NCBI GenBank assembly: GCA_012510325.1
Contig: JAAZIG010000008.1
Location: 1 to 5,421 of the forward strand
Reading direction: 5' to 3'
From: Bacillota bacterium
GTDB lineage: Bacteria > Bacillota > Dethiobacteria > DTU022
DNA: 5,421 bases
Of this stretch, positions 1 to 5,085 are shown in pieces; within the stretch, counting starts at the first letter, position 1; each line of letters begins with the position of its first letter. The position numbers and the translations under genes are program-made. The notes beneath the pieces were generated by a model. That model was not told where the DNA came from. It did no database searches and saw only the letters and a list, made by a program, of their open reading frames with translations.

Positions 1-6
1 CCACAG

Positions 7-14
7 CCCTCCTT
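7..14 (-). promoter_or_regulatory. possible ribosome binding site of a divergent gene beyond the left edge
   Basis: The minus strand reads AAGGAGGG here, a near-perfect Shine-Dalgarno sequence, followed by six bases before the window ends. A start codon just outside the window would be at the normal distance. If so, the 118 bases before rmuC would be a divergent intergenic region. The gene itself is not visible, so this is only a pointer; a pyrimidine-rich stretch on the plus strand could give the same sequence by chance. Confidence 0.25.
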
Positions 15-104
15 CCGCTTGATGCAGGGATTTAGCGGTGCCTTGCCGAAAAGATTTTTAGCGCTGCTGAGCCGGTTTGAGGCGGCTTTAGCCGCACTGC
101 AAGC

Positions 105-113
105 AAAGGAGAG
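105..113 (+). promoter_or_regulatory. ribosome binding site of the rmuC-family gene
   Basis: AAAGGAGAG lies 5-7 bases before the ATG at 119. It fixes that ATG as the start and argues against the overlapping frame-1 reading that is open from base 1 to 204. Bases 70-95 just upstream contain two small, mutually exclusive stems: 70-74 with 83-87, or 82-86 with 91-95. No convincing promoter was recognised in bases 1-104. Confidence 0.8.
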
Positions 114-118
114 ATCTT

Positions 119-1615
119 ATGTTCTGGGAATTGTTAATCGCGCTGGTCCTCGGTCTGTTCCTGTCCTGGCTATTTCTGCGCAAGCGCGAACGGGAGGCTT
201 ATGAAAGCGGGCGCGCTCTGGCACAGGCTAAAGATGAACAGCTCGACGAGCTGCGCAGTGCCGCGGCCAAACTGGAGCGGGGGCTGGAGGAAAAAGATAA
301 CGCGCTGAAAGAGGAGCTGGCCGGCCGCGCCGCCGCCGAGAAAGAGAGCTCGCGGATACCGGAGCTGGAGAGCCTGGTGGAAACACTTCAAAGAAAAGAG
401 CTCTCCTACCAGACCCGGCTGGCGGAGTTGGAGACAACCCTCGCCGAGGAACGCAAACTGAACCGTGAAAAATTAGCTTTGCTGAACGAAGCCCAGCAGA
501 AACTCTCCGACGCCTTTAAGGCCCTCTCTGCAGACGCCCTCAAGAGCAACAATCAATCCTTTCTTGAGCTGGCCCGGGCCACCCTGGAGAGCTATCAGCA
601 GGGCGCCAAAGGCGACCTGGAAAAACGGCAGCAGGCCATCGATGAACTGGTCAAGCCGCTGCAGAAATCTCTGGAAAATATTGATCTCAAAATAGTGGAA
701 CTGGACAAAGCCCGCCAGTCCGCTTACACCGGGCTGGAAGAGCAGATCAAACAGCTGGCCACCACCGGGAGCCGGCTGCAGCAGGAGACAAACCGGCTTG
801 TCACCGCCCTGCGCAAACCTACTGTTCGCGGCCGCTGGGGGGAAATCCAGCTCAAACGTGTCGTCGAGGTTGCCGGAATGCTGCCTTACTGTGATTTTTA
901 TGAACAGGTTTCTGTGGACACCGAAGACGGCCGGTTGAGGCCGGATATGATCATCAACCTGCCTGGCGGCAAACAGATCGTTGTCGATTCCAAAACCCCG
1001 CTGCAAGCCTATCTGGAATCCCTGGAGTGTGAGGATGAGGCTGACCGCCGGAGCAAACTCAAGGAACACGCCCGGCAGGCCCGCACCCACCTGGTCAAGC
1101 TGGCCTCAAAATCATACTGGAACCAGTTTGAGGCCACCCCGGAATTTGTGGTCATGTTCCTGCCGGGGGAAACCTTTTTCAGCAGCGCCCTGGAGCAAGA
1201 TCCCGGACTTATAGAGTTCGGGGCTGACCAGCGGGTGATCATGGCCACACCGACGACGCTCATCGCTTTGTTGAAGGCGGTGGCGTACGGCTGGCGGCAG
1301 GAGCAGATCGCCGAGAACGCTCAGGAGATCAGCGAACTGGGCAAGACCCTTTACGAGCGCATCCGCATTCTGGCCGAACATTTCAAGGATATCCGGAAAC
1401 ACCTCGGCCGGACAGTCGATTCCTATAACCGGGCCGTGGGCTCTCTGGAGAGCCGCGTCCTCGTTTCAGCAAGAAAATTCAAGGAGCTCGGTGCTGCCGG
1501 CGGAGACGATATCGCCATTTTGGAGACAGTGGACAAAACAGCCAGACCGTTGCAAACAACTGCAGCCCCCGTCATCCAGATGGTCAAGGAAAACCCTGAC
1601 GACCCCGCCGAATAA
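119..1615 (+). CDS. rmuC: RmuC-family DNA recombination/nuclease-like protein
   Basis: A 498-residue protein with the typical RmuC layout. It has one N-terminal membrane segment (about residues 4-20) followed by positive charges (RKRER), a long charged coiled coil (about 25-230), and the conserved RmuC domain (about 230-450). Family hallmarks are RGRWGEIQL (237-245), FLPGE (347-351) and ATPTTLIALL (376-385). The pattern PD (275-276) followed by D290-S-K292 fits the PD-(D/E)XK nuclease fold assigned to this family, so the putative active residues are intact. In E. coli, loss of RmuC raises recombination at inverted repeats; the biochemical reaction is not well established. The protein is expected to be anchored at the inner face of the membrane by its N-terminus. 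The start is the ATG preceded by AAAGGAG. The gene is complete, appears monocistronic in the window and ends before a hairpin terminator. Its direction is opposite to all other genes here, so a functional link to them is not implied. Confidence 0.95.
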   Translation: MFWELLIALVLGLFLSWLFLRKREREAYESGRALAQAKDEQLDELRSAAAKLERGLEEKDNALKEELAGRAAAEKESSRIPELESLVETLQRKELSYQTRLAELETTLAEERKLNREKLALLNEAQQKLSDAFKALSADALKSNNQSFLELARATLESYQQGAKGDLEKRQQAIDELVKPLQKSLENIDLKIVELDKARQSAYTGLEEQIKQLATTGSRLQQETNRLVTALRKPTVRGRWGEIQLKRVVEVAGMLPYCDFYEQVSVDTEDGRLRPDMIINLPGGKQIVVDSKTPLQAYLESLECEDEADRRSKLKEHARQARTHLVKLASKSYWNQFEATPEFVVMFLPGETFFSSALEQDPGLIEFGADQRVIMATPTTLIALLKAVAYGWRQEQIAENAQEISELGKTLYERIRILAEHFKDIRKHLGRTVDSYNRAVGSLESRVLVSARKFKELGAAGGDDIAILETVDKTARPLQTTAAPVIQMVKENPDDPAE

Positions 1616-1660
1616 GCTGTTGTAAGCGGGAAAGAAAGCCGCCCGGAGAAGAACAGCAGA

Positions 1661-1692
1661 GGGGAGCGCCCTTAAAGGGGCTCCCCCGTTTT
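1661..1692 (+). terminator. rho-independent terminator after rmuC
   Basis: The arms GGGGAGC (1661-1667) and GCTCCCC (1680-1686) pair perfectly. Inside them CCC pairs with GGG around a TTAAA loop, with one bulged G, for about 10 base pairs in total. A short T run (1689-1692) follows on the plus strand. The hairpin lies 46 bases after the rmuC stop. On the minus strand it is followed by a moderately T-rich stretch, so it may also stop transcription of the convergent lipoprotein gene, though less well. Confidence 0.75.
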
Positions 1693-1719
1693 GCCGCCCG
1701 GGAAAATCATCGCTGCCCA

Positions 1720-2634
1720 CTAGTTTGTTTTGCGGGTCTCCACTTCAAAGGATAAGATCGTTCCGCTGTATGCGTCGATCTCGTATTCATATTCTTTGTT
1801 CCCCGAGTAAAATTCGACCTCGTAGATCCGCCGTCCGTCCTCATAATCAAGCTCCACTTCCAACCGCGTCACTGCAGATCTGGCCAGCCGCGCATGCTTC
1901 AGCGCAGCCGCCACCGCCGCGTCTCCGCCAATAAGGGTGCCCCCTTCCACTGGGGCCGCCTTTTTGACTTCGTATTCATATGAGAGCACCGCCCCGGTGT
2001 ACGCATCGATCTCGTAATCGTATTCCGCACCGCCGGAATAGAACTCCACCTCATAGATCTTCCGGCCTTTCTCATAGTCAAGCTCCACCTCCACCTGGGA
2101 GACCTGCGATGCCGACAGCCCCGCATGTTTCAGCGCAGCCGCTCTGGCGGCATCCTTCCCGATGACGCTGCTTCCCGAAGGGGCTTTCGCTGCTGGGGAA
2201 CTGCCGCCGGTGGAGCTGCCGCTTGCAGAGCTGCCGCCGGTAGAGCCTTTCCCTGTGGCTACAACCTCTTTTTTTATCTCATACTCAGAAGAGAGCACTG
2301 CTCCGGTAAAGGCGTCGATCTCATATTCATACTCCCTGTCGCCCGAGCGAAACTCCACCTCATAGATCTTCCTACCGTTTTCATGATCGAGCTCCACCTC
2401 CATCCGGGAGACCTGCGACGCCGCCAGCCCCGCATGTTTCAGCACAGCCGCCCCGGCGGCATCTATTCCGATCACCTGGGCCGCTTTCTTAGTCCCGGCC
2501 GGTGTAGAACCCCCGTCAGCAGCTGTCTCGGGGGGAAGAGCACCGCCCTCGGCGCCGCCGCTGGCGCATCCGCTAAGCACAGCCAAGCAAAAGAGTGCCA
2601 ACAAGCTCATCACCATAATCGCTTTCTTTTTCAT
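1720..2634 (-). CDS. lipoprotein with three tandem PepSY domains
   Basis: A 304-residue predicted lipoprotein. MKKK plus a hydrophobic stretch ends in the lipobox L20-S-G-C23, so C23 should be lipidated and the rest exported and membrane-anchored. A Gly/Ala/Thr-rich spacer (24-52) follows. Next come three PepSY-type repeats (about 54-120, 156-224 and 233-299), each built as DAA..A.LKHA.L, then EVELD.E.GR.IYEVEF.SG, then EY.YEIDA..G..LS. A Ser/Gly-rich linker (122-155) separates repeats 1 and 2; repeats 2 and 3 are almost directly joined. The repeats are strongly acidic and Tyr-rich. PepSY domains are extracytoplasmic modules linked to protease inhibition or control, but no substrate can be read from the sequence. 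The ATG start has AAAGGAG (2644-2650) nine bases upstream. The gene has its own promoter, lies beyond the terminator of the two-component operon, and carries a direct repeat suggesting control by that regulator. The family call is firm; the role is open. Confidence 0.9.
   Translation of the reverse strand: MKKKAIMVMSLLALFCLAVLSGCASGGAEGGALPPETAADGGSTPAGTKKAAQVIGIDAAGAAVLKHAGLAASQVSRMEVELDHENGRKIYEVEFRSGDREYEYEIDAFTGAVLSSEYEIKKEVVATGKGSTGGSSASGSSTGGSSPAAKAPSGSSVIGKDAARAAALKHAGLSASQVSQVEVELDYEKGRKIYEVEFYSGGAEYDYEIDAYTGAVLSYEYEVKKAAPVEGGTLIGGDAAVAAALKHARLARSAVTRLEVELDYEDGRRIYEVEFYSGNKEYEYEIDAYSGTILSFEVETRKTN
1738..1938 (-). repeat. PepSY repeat unit 3 (within the lipoprotein gene)
   Basis: This encodes residues about 233-299. 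It is the most diverged unit: by hand count about 47 of 70 residues match unit 2. It keeps the core GR.IYEVEFYSG and EYEIDAYSG. The DNA is still visibly related; for example, the 18-base segment at 1886-1903 matches the unit 1 and unit 2 versions at 16 positions. Confidence 0.85.
1963..2169 (-). repeat. PepSY repeat unit 2 (within the lipoprotein gene)
   Basis: This encodes residues about 156-224. By hand count about 54 of 70 residues are identical to unit 1, and an 18-base stretch (2117-2134) is identical in DNA to 2426-2443 of unit 1. The offset to unit 1 is 309 bases and to unit 3 is 231 bases. The 78-base difference is the extra Ser/Gly linker of 26 codons between units 1 and 2. Confidence 0.88.
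2275..2475 (-). repeat. PepSY repeat unit 1 (within the lipoprotein gene)
   Basis: This encodes residues about 54-120, the unit nearest the lipid anchor. It carries the same core (IYEVEF.SG, EYEYEIDAFTG) but has His and Arg where units 2 and 3 have Tyr (ELDHE and EVEFRSG). It is closest to unit 2, which suggests that units 1 and 2 share the more recent duplication. Confidence 0.88.
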
Positions 2635-2667
2635 GATTTTATTCTCCTTTCGATTACCTTTGCCCTC

Positions 2668-2676
2668 ATCTTAGCA
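2668..2676 (-). promoter_or_regulatory. extended -10 promoter of the PepSY lipoprotein gene
   Basis: On the minus strand TGC precedes TAAGAT (2673-2668), a 4/6 match to TATAAT with the extended TGn motif. At 17-base spacing the -35 position reads ATTTTG, which is a poor match. Transcription would start near 2661, giving a leader of about 27 bases that contains the AAAGGAG site. The missing -35 together with the direct repeat just upstream suggests an activator-dependent promoter. Confidence 0.5.
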
Positions 2677-2683
2677 GCCAAAG

Positions 2684-2701
2684 ATTAGAACAAAATTAGA
2701 A
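2684..2701 (-). promoter_or_regulatory. candidate response-regulator box (11-bp direct repeat) before the PepSY gene
   Basis: TTCTAAT (2701-2695) is repeated exactly as TTCTAAT (2690-2684), four bases apart, so the unit period is 11 bp, one helical turn. The second copy ends ten bases before the -10 box, where a -35 should be. OmpR/PhoB-family regulators typically bind tandem heptamers with this geometry and recruit polymerase in place of a -35. A diverged copy precedes the neighbouring regulator gene. The repeat is seen directly; the binding protein is inferred. Confidence 0.55.
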
Positions 2702-2708
2702 AGGACAT

Positions 2709-2744
2709 AAAAAAAGCACTTTTCCAGGTTGTGCCCCGGAAAAG
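2709..2744 (-). terminator. rho-independent terminator of the two-component operon
   Basis: On the minus strand CTTTTCC (2744-2738) pairs with GGAAAAG (2725-2719). The stem is extended inward by GGG against CCT around a GCACAA loop, giving about 10 base pairs. A run of seven T follows (2715-2709). It lies 20 bases after the kinase stop codon and before the PepSY promoter, so the lipoprotein gene is probably a separate transcription unit with some possible read-through. Confidence 0.88.
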
Positions 2745-2764
2745 CATCGCAGCGGTGCGCATGC

Positions 2765-4108
2765 TCAATTATTGAAAATTACAGTAAAGACACTGCCCCA
2801 CCGGGGTTCGCTTTTCACCTCCACCCGGCCGCCGTGAAGCTCGACAATCTGCTTCACCATGGCCAGCCCCAGACCCAGCCCCGCTCCCTTTGTCCGACTG
2901 CGGGACTGATCGACCCGGTAAAAACGGCTCCAGATCCTGGAAAGCTCCTCCTCCGCCATGCCGATACCATCGTCGGCCACGGTCAGACGGATCTCGCCGC
3001 CTGACTCTTTCAGAGACACCCTGATCCGGCCCTGCTCCCGGCCGTAACGGTACGCATTTCTGATCAGGTTTTCCAGCATGCGGACGAGCAGGGGCCCGTC
3101 GGCTTTTAGCACTATCTCCGGCTGAATCTCCTCCGTCAGCGTGATTTCCTTCTCGCCGCTCTCCTTTTGCTCACGGCAGACCGAGAGCACCAGGGCGCTC
3201 AAATCTATTTCCTCAAATGAATACGCTTCCGTCCGCTGCTCCAGCCGGGTAAAGCTGAGCAGGGACTCGATGAGGTGCGACATCCGGTAACCCTGCTTCT
3301 GGATCGCCCCGATGAGCTCATAGAGCTCCTCCTTTTCGGAGACATCCTCCAGGGCATATTCACACTGGGCCAGAATCACACTCACCGGTGTCCTCAACTC
3401 GTGGGAAGCATCGGAGGTGAAGCGCCTTTGCACTTCAAAGTTTTCCTCCAACCGGTCAAACATGCGGTTGAAAATTTCCGCCAGCCGGTTCAGCTCATCA
3501 CCGCTGCCGTCGACGGCGATCCGCGTGGACAGATCACCGCTTTCCCTGATCTCCTCCGCTGTTTTGCCGATCTCCTTGATCGGCTGCAGGGAGCGCCCGG
3601 CAATGAGATACCCGCCGACAGCGGCCAGAACAATCAGCAGAGGCACGGCGATGAGGACGGCGCGGTAGACTGCCGCGGTATCGACTGCGCTGCCTTTCTC
3701 CGGAACAACACCCCGAACCCAGACATGCTTGTTTTTTGTCACCGCAACCAGCCGGTCGTAGAGCAGGTACGGCTCCAGCCCCACTTTGACCGAACGGACC
3801 ACTCCATCCTGAAAGGGCTCTCTCTCCAGCGCCCCGGCGGGAGAGTAGCCGCTCACCTTGGCCCCGTCCTGATCAAAGATCAGACAGTGAATCCCATTTT
3901 TAAAGGAGACAAAGTCATCGTCGATCTCCAGCTCACCGTCGTCGTACTCGACCTCCTTTATGTTTTTATCGACGAGGGCGGTCAGTCTGCCCTTCAGCTC
4001 ATGCGCTGCTGTGGAGCTGCTATAAAAGGCGATAAAGGCAAAGACCACCGCCGAAAGGATAATCATGAAGGTGGTGAACCATAGAGTTATTTTCAGCTTG
4101 ATGGTCAG
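2765..4108 (-). CDS. membrane sensor histidine kinase with HAMP domain
   Basis: A class I sensor kinase of 447 residues from the CTG at 4108. Domain order, numbered from that start: TM1 about 10-29; an extracytoplasmic sensor region about 30-147; TM2 about 150-171; HAMP about 171-222; the H-box SHELRTP with phosphoacceptor H236; the N-box NLIRNAYRYG (N347, N351); the G1 box DDGIGM (379-384); and the G2 box GAGLGLGLA (about 408-416). All catalytic elements are present. The sensor region has an unusually acidic stretch (KEVEYDDGELEIDDDF). The start is uncertain: the first ATG (4066) would remove the basic IKLKITLWFT segment that normally precedes TM1, and it has no ribosome binding site. CTG at 4108 has GAGGA nine bases upstream (4122-4118) and lies five bases after the regulator's stop, as expected for a coupled operon. 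A short form from 4066 would have 433 residues. The partner is the upstream OmpR-type regulator. The signal is unknown; cations or envelope state are possibilities. Confidence 0.9.
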   Translation of the reverse strand: MTIKLKITLWFTTFMIILSAVVFAFIAFYSSSTAAHELKGRLTALVDKNIKEVEYDDGELEIDDDFVSFKNGIHCLIFDQDGAKVSGYSPAGALEREPFQDGVVRSVKVGLEPYLLYDRLVAVTKNKHVWVRGVVPEKGSAVDTAAVYRAVLIAVPLLIVLAAVGGYLIAGRSLQPIKEIGKTAEEIRESGDLSTRIAVDGSGDELNRLAEIFNRMFDRLEENFEVQRRFTSDASHELRTPVSVILAQCEYALEDVSEKEELYELIGAIQKQGYRMSHLIESLLSFTRLEQRTEAYSFEEIDLSALVLSVCREQKESGEKEITLTEEIQPEIVLKADGPLLVRMLENLIRNAYRYGREQGRIRVSLKESGGEIRLTVADDGIGMAEEELSRIWSRFYRVDQSRSRTKGAGLGLGLAMVKQIVELHGGRVEVKSEPRWGSVFTVIFNN

Positions 4109-4113
4109 TTTAC

Positions 4114-4788
4114 TTATTCCTCGGCCTTCAGACGATAACCGATCCCGCGAACGGTGTGAATCAGCTTGCGGGGATGGCCCTCGTCGATTTTTTTACGCAG
4201 ATAAGCAATATAGACATCAACCACGTTGCTGCCGCCCTCATAATCGTAGCTCCAGACGTTATCTTCAATTTTCCGGCGGGAGAGGATCTTGTTTTTATGG
4301 CGCAGCAGGTACTCCAGAAGGGCATACTCTTTTGCCGTCAGGGTGATCTCCCGCCCGGCCCGCTTGACGATATGCGTCGCCGCATCGAGCGTCAGATCGT
4401 CGATGGAATAAAGATTGGTGGGGCTGCCCAGCGCTGTCCGTGTGGCGGCGCGGATCCGGGCGATGAGCTCATCAAAGGAAAACGGCTTCACCATATAATC
4501 GTTTGCTCCCATGTCGAGACCGGTGACCTTGTCGGCGATGGTATCCCGGGCTGTCAGGAAGATAACGGGCGTCAGATTACCTTTCTCCCGCAGTTTCCGA
4601 ACCGCTTCAAGACCGTCGAGCTCCGGCATCATGATATCCACAATGGCGGCATCATACGGCACCGCTTCAAGGTAATCAAGCGCCTCCCTGCCGTTAAAAC
4701 AGCTGTCGACAGCATACCCTTCCGCTTTTAACTTTTTCACAATGACTTCGTTCAGGGCCGGATCATCTTCGGCAACAAGTATCCGCAC
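4114..4788 (-). CDS. OmpR/PhoB-family response regulator
   Basis: A 224-residue DNA-binding regulator. The receiver domain (about 1-115) has the acidic pair D8-D9, phosphoacceptor D51 (in AAIVDIMMPELDG), T79 and K101 (in YMVKPF), all at their standard positions. The C-terminal winged helix (about 125-222) has the family pattern LTAKEYALLEYLL, then NVVDVYIAYLRKKID, then IHTVRGIGYRL. The start chosen is GTG 4788, giving MRILVAEDD with GGAGGAGGG upstream and a standard family length. The in-frame ATG at 4809 would add seven residues (MREEGVP), but it directly follows a TATAAT box, so it would lie at or before the transcription start. The kinase gene follows after five bases. A direct repeat upstream suggests autoregulation, and a better copy precedes the PepSY lipoprotein gene. 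The family assignment is firm; no named orthologue is claimed. Confidence 0.95.
   Translation of the reverse strand: MRILVAEDDPALNEVIVKKLKAEGYAVDSCFNGREALDYLEAVPYDAAIVDIMMPELDGLEAVRKLREKGNLTPVIFLTARDTIADKVTGLDMGANDYMVKPFSFDELIARIRAATRTALGSPTNLYSIDDLTLDAATHIVKRAGREITLTAKEYALLEYLLRHKNKILSRRKIEDNVWSYDYEGGSNVVDVYIAYLRKKIDEGHPRKLIHTVRGIGYRLKAEE
4118..4122 (-). promoter_or_regulatory. ribosome binding site supporting a non-ATG kinase start
   Basis: GAGGA on the minus strand lies within the last codons of the regulator gene, nine bases before CTG 4108. No comparable site precedes the ATG at 4066, where the bases before it read TTCACCACCTTC. This site is the main DNA-level argument for the longer kinase. 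Confidence 0.55.
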
Positions 4789-4795
4789 AGGCACT

Positions 4796-4804
4796 CCCTC
4801 CTCC
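4796..4804 (-). promoter_or_regulatory. ribosome binding site deciding the regulator start (GTG 4788)
   Basis: GGAGGAGGG on the minus strand is followed by seven bases and then GTG 4788. The site lies downstream of the ATG at 4809, so it cannot serve that ATG. It also lies at or just after the transcription start predicted from the -10 box, which implies a leader of only about 15 bases. Confidence 0.8.
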
Positions 4805-4809
4805 CGCAT

Positions 4810-4818
4810 ATTATAGCA
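4810..4818 (-). promoter_or_regulatory. extended -10 promoter of the two-component operon
   Basis: On the minus strand TGC precedes a perfect TATAAT (4815-4810), so both the consensus -10 and the extended TGn motif are present. The -35 position at 17-base spacing reads TGCTTC, a poor match. Transcription would begin near 4803. A degenerate 11-bp direct repeat occupies the -35 region. Confidence 0.7.
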
Positions 4819-4826
4819 AACATAGT

Positions 4827-4844
4827 ATTAAAGAAGCATTAGAG
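4827..4844 (-). promoter_or_regulatory. candidate autoregulatory response-regulator box before the regulator gene
   Basis: CTCTAAT (4844-4838) and CTTTAAT (4833-4827) form a direct repeat with an 11-bp period and a four-base spacer, ending 11 bases before the -10 box. The units match the TTCTAAT box of the PepSY promoter at 6 of 7 and 5 of 7 positions. Position and period are nearly the same as at that promoter (10-base gap there). A further CTAAT-like half (4852-4856, plus strand) forms an inverted repeat with ATTAG (4838-4842). Binding by the encoded regulator is inferred. Confidence 0.45.
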
Positions 4845-5085
4845 CGCTTCGCTAATTTTGGCGGCGTCACCGGCAAATCAGTTTTCACGATGATCAATAA
4901 AAATAGCTGAGCTGTCTCCGGGGGGTCACTTTTACGGATTGCTCCTGACATCCTGGAGCCAAGGTGAAGAAAATGATGCGAAAAGCTGCCCATCCGGGCG
5001 AATCGACAGCTGTTCAGTGCCGGCTGTAAGGGACACGGTAATTATGAATTGTTATTCTTGAAACCGCAAAGTGGAACACCACACC
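4845..5085 (-). other. intergenic region between the MBL-fold gene and the two-component promoter
   Basis: About 240 bases with no supported gene. A 60-codon minus-strand reading frame (4811-4993) has no ribosome binding site, runs through the promoter and box, and has no recognisable product. Small stems occur: GCTCC/GGAGC at 4940-4958 and GCCC/GGGC at 4988-4999. None is followed by a convincing T run, and no known riboswitch motif was recognised. A clear terminator for the MBL-fold gene was not found, so some read-through into the regulator operon is possible. Confidence 0.5.

Noticed and set aside
19..204. Plus-strand reading frame overlapping the rmuC start
   Set aside because: It overlaps rmuC by 86 bases, has no ribosome binding site and no recognisable domain; the rmuC start has a good AAAGGAG.
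473..1090. 205-codon minus-strand reading frame inside rmuC
   Set aside because: Lies wholly antisense to a well-supported RmuC domain; its length is explained by the GC-rich codon pattern of rmuC.
2125..2688. 187-codon plus-strand reading frame across the PepSY gene and its promoter
   Set aside because: Antisense to the lipoprotein repeats and running through its promoter; no domain and low-complexity composition.
3275..4084. 269-codon plus-strand reading frame antisense to the kinase
   Set aside because: The kinase frame has every catalytic motif; the antisense product shows none and has no start signal.
4156..4731. 191-codon plus-strand reading frame antisense to the response regulator
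   Set aside because: Shadow of a complete and conserved regulator frame.
4811..4993. 60-codon minus-strand reading frame in the intergenic gap
   Set aside because: No ribosome binding site, no family resemblance, and it covers the promoter and repeat box of the regulator operon.
4940..5040. Possible riboswitch or small RNA in the gap before the regulator
   Set aside because: Only weak stems of 4-5 bp and no conserved motif that I recognise; without covariation data it is not supportable.
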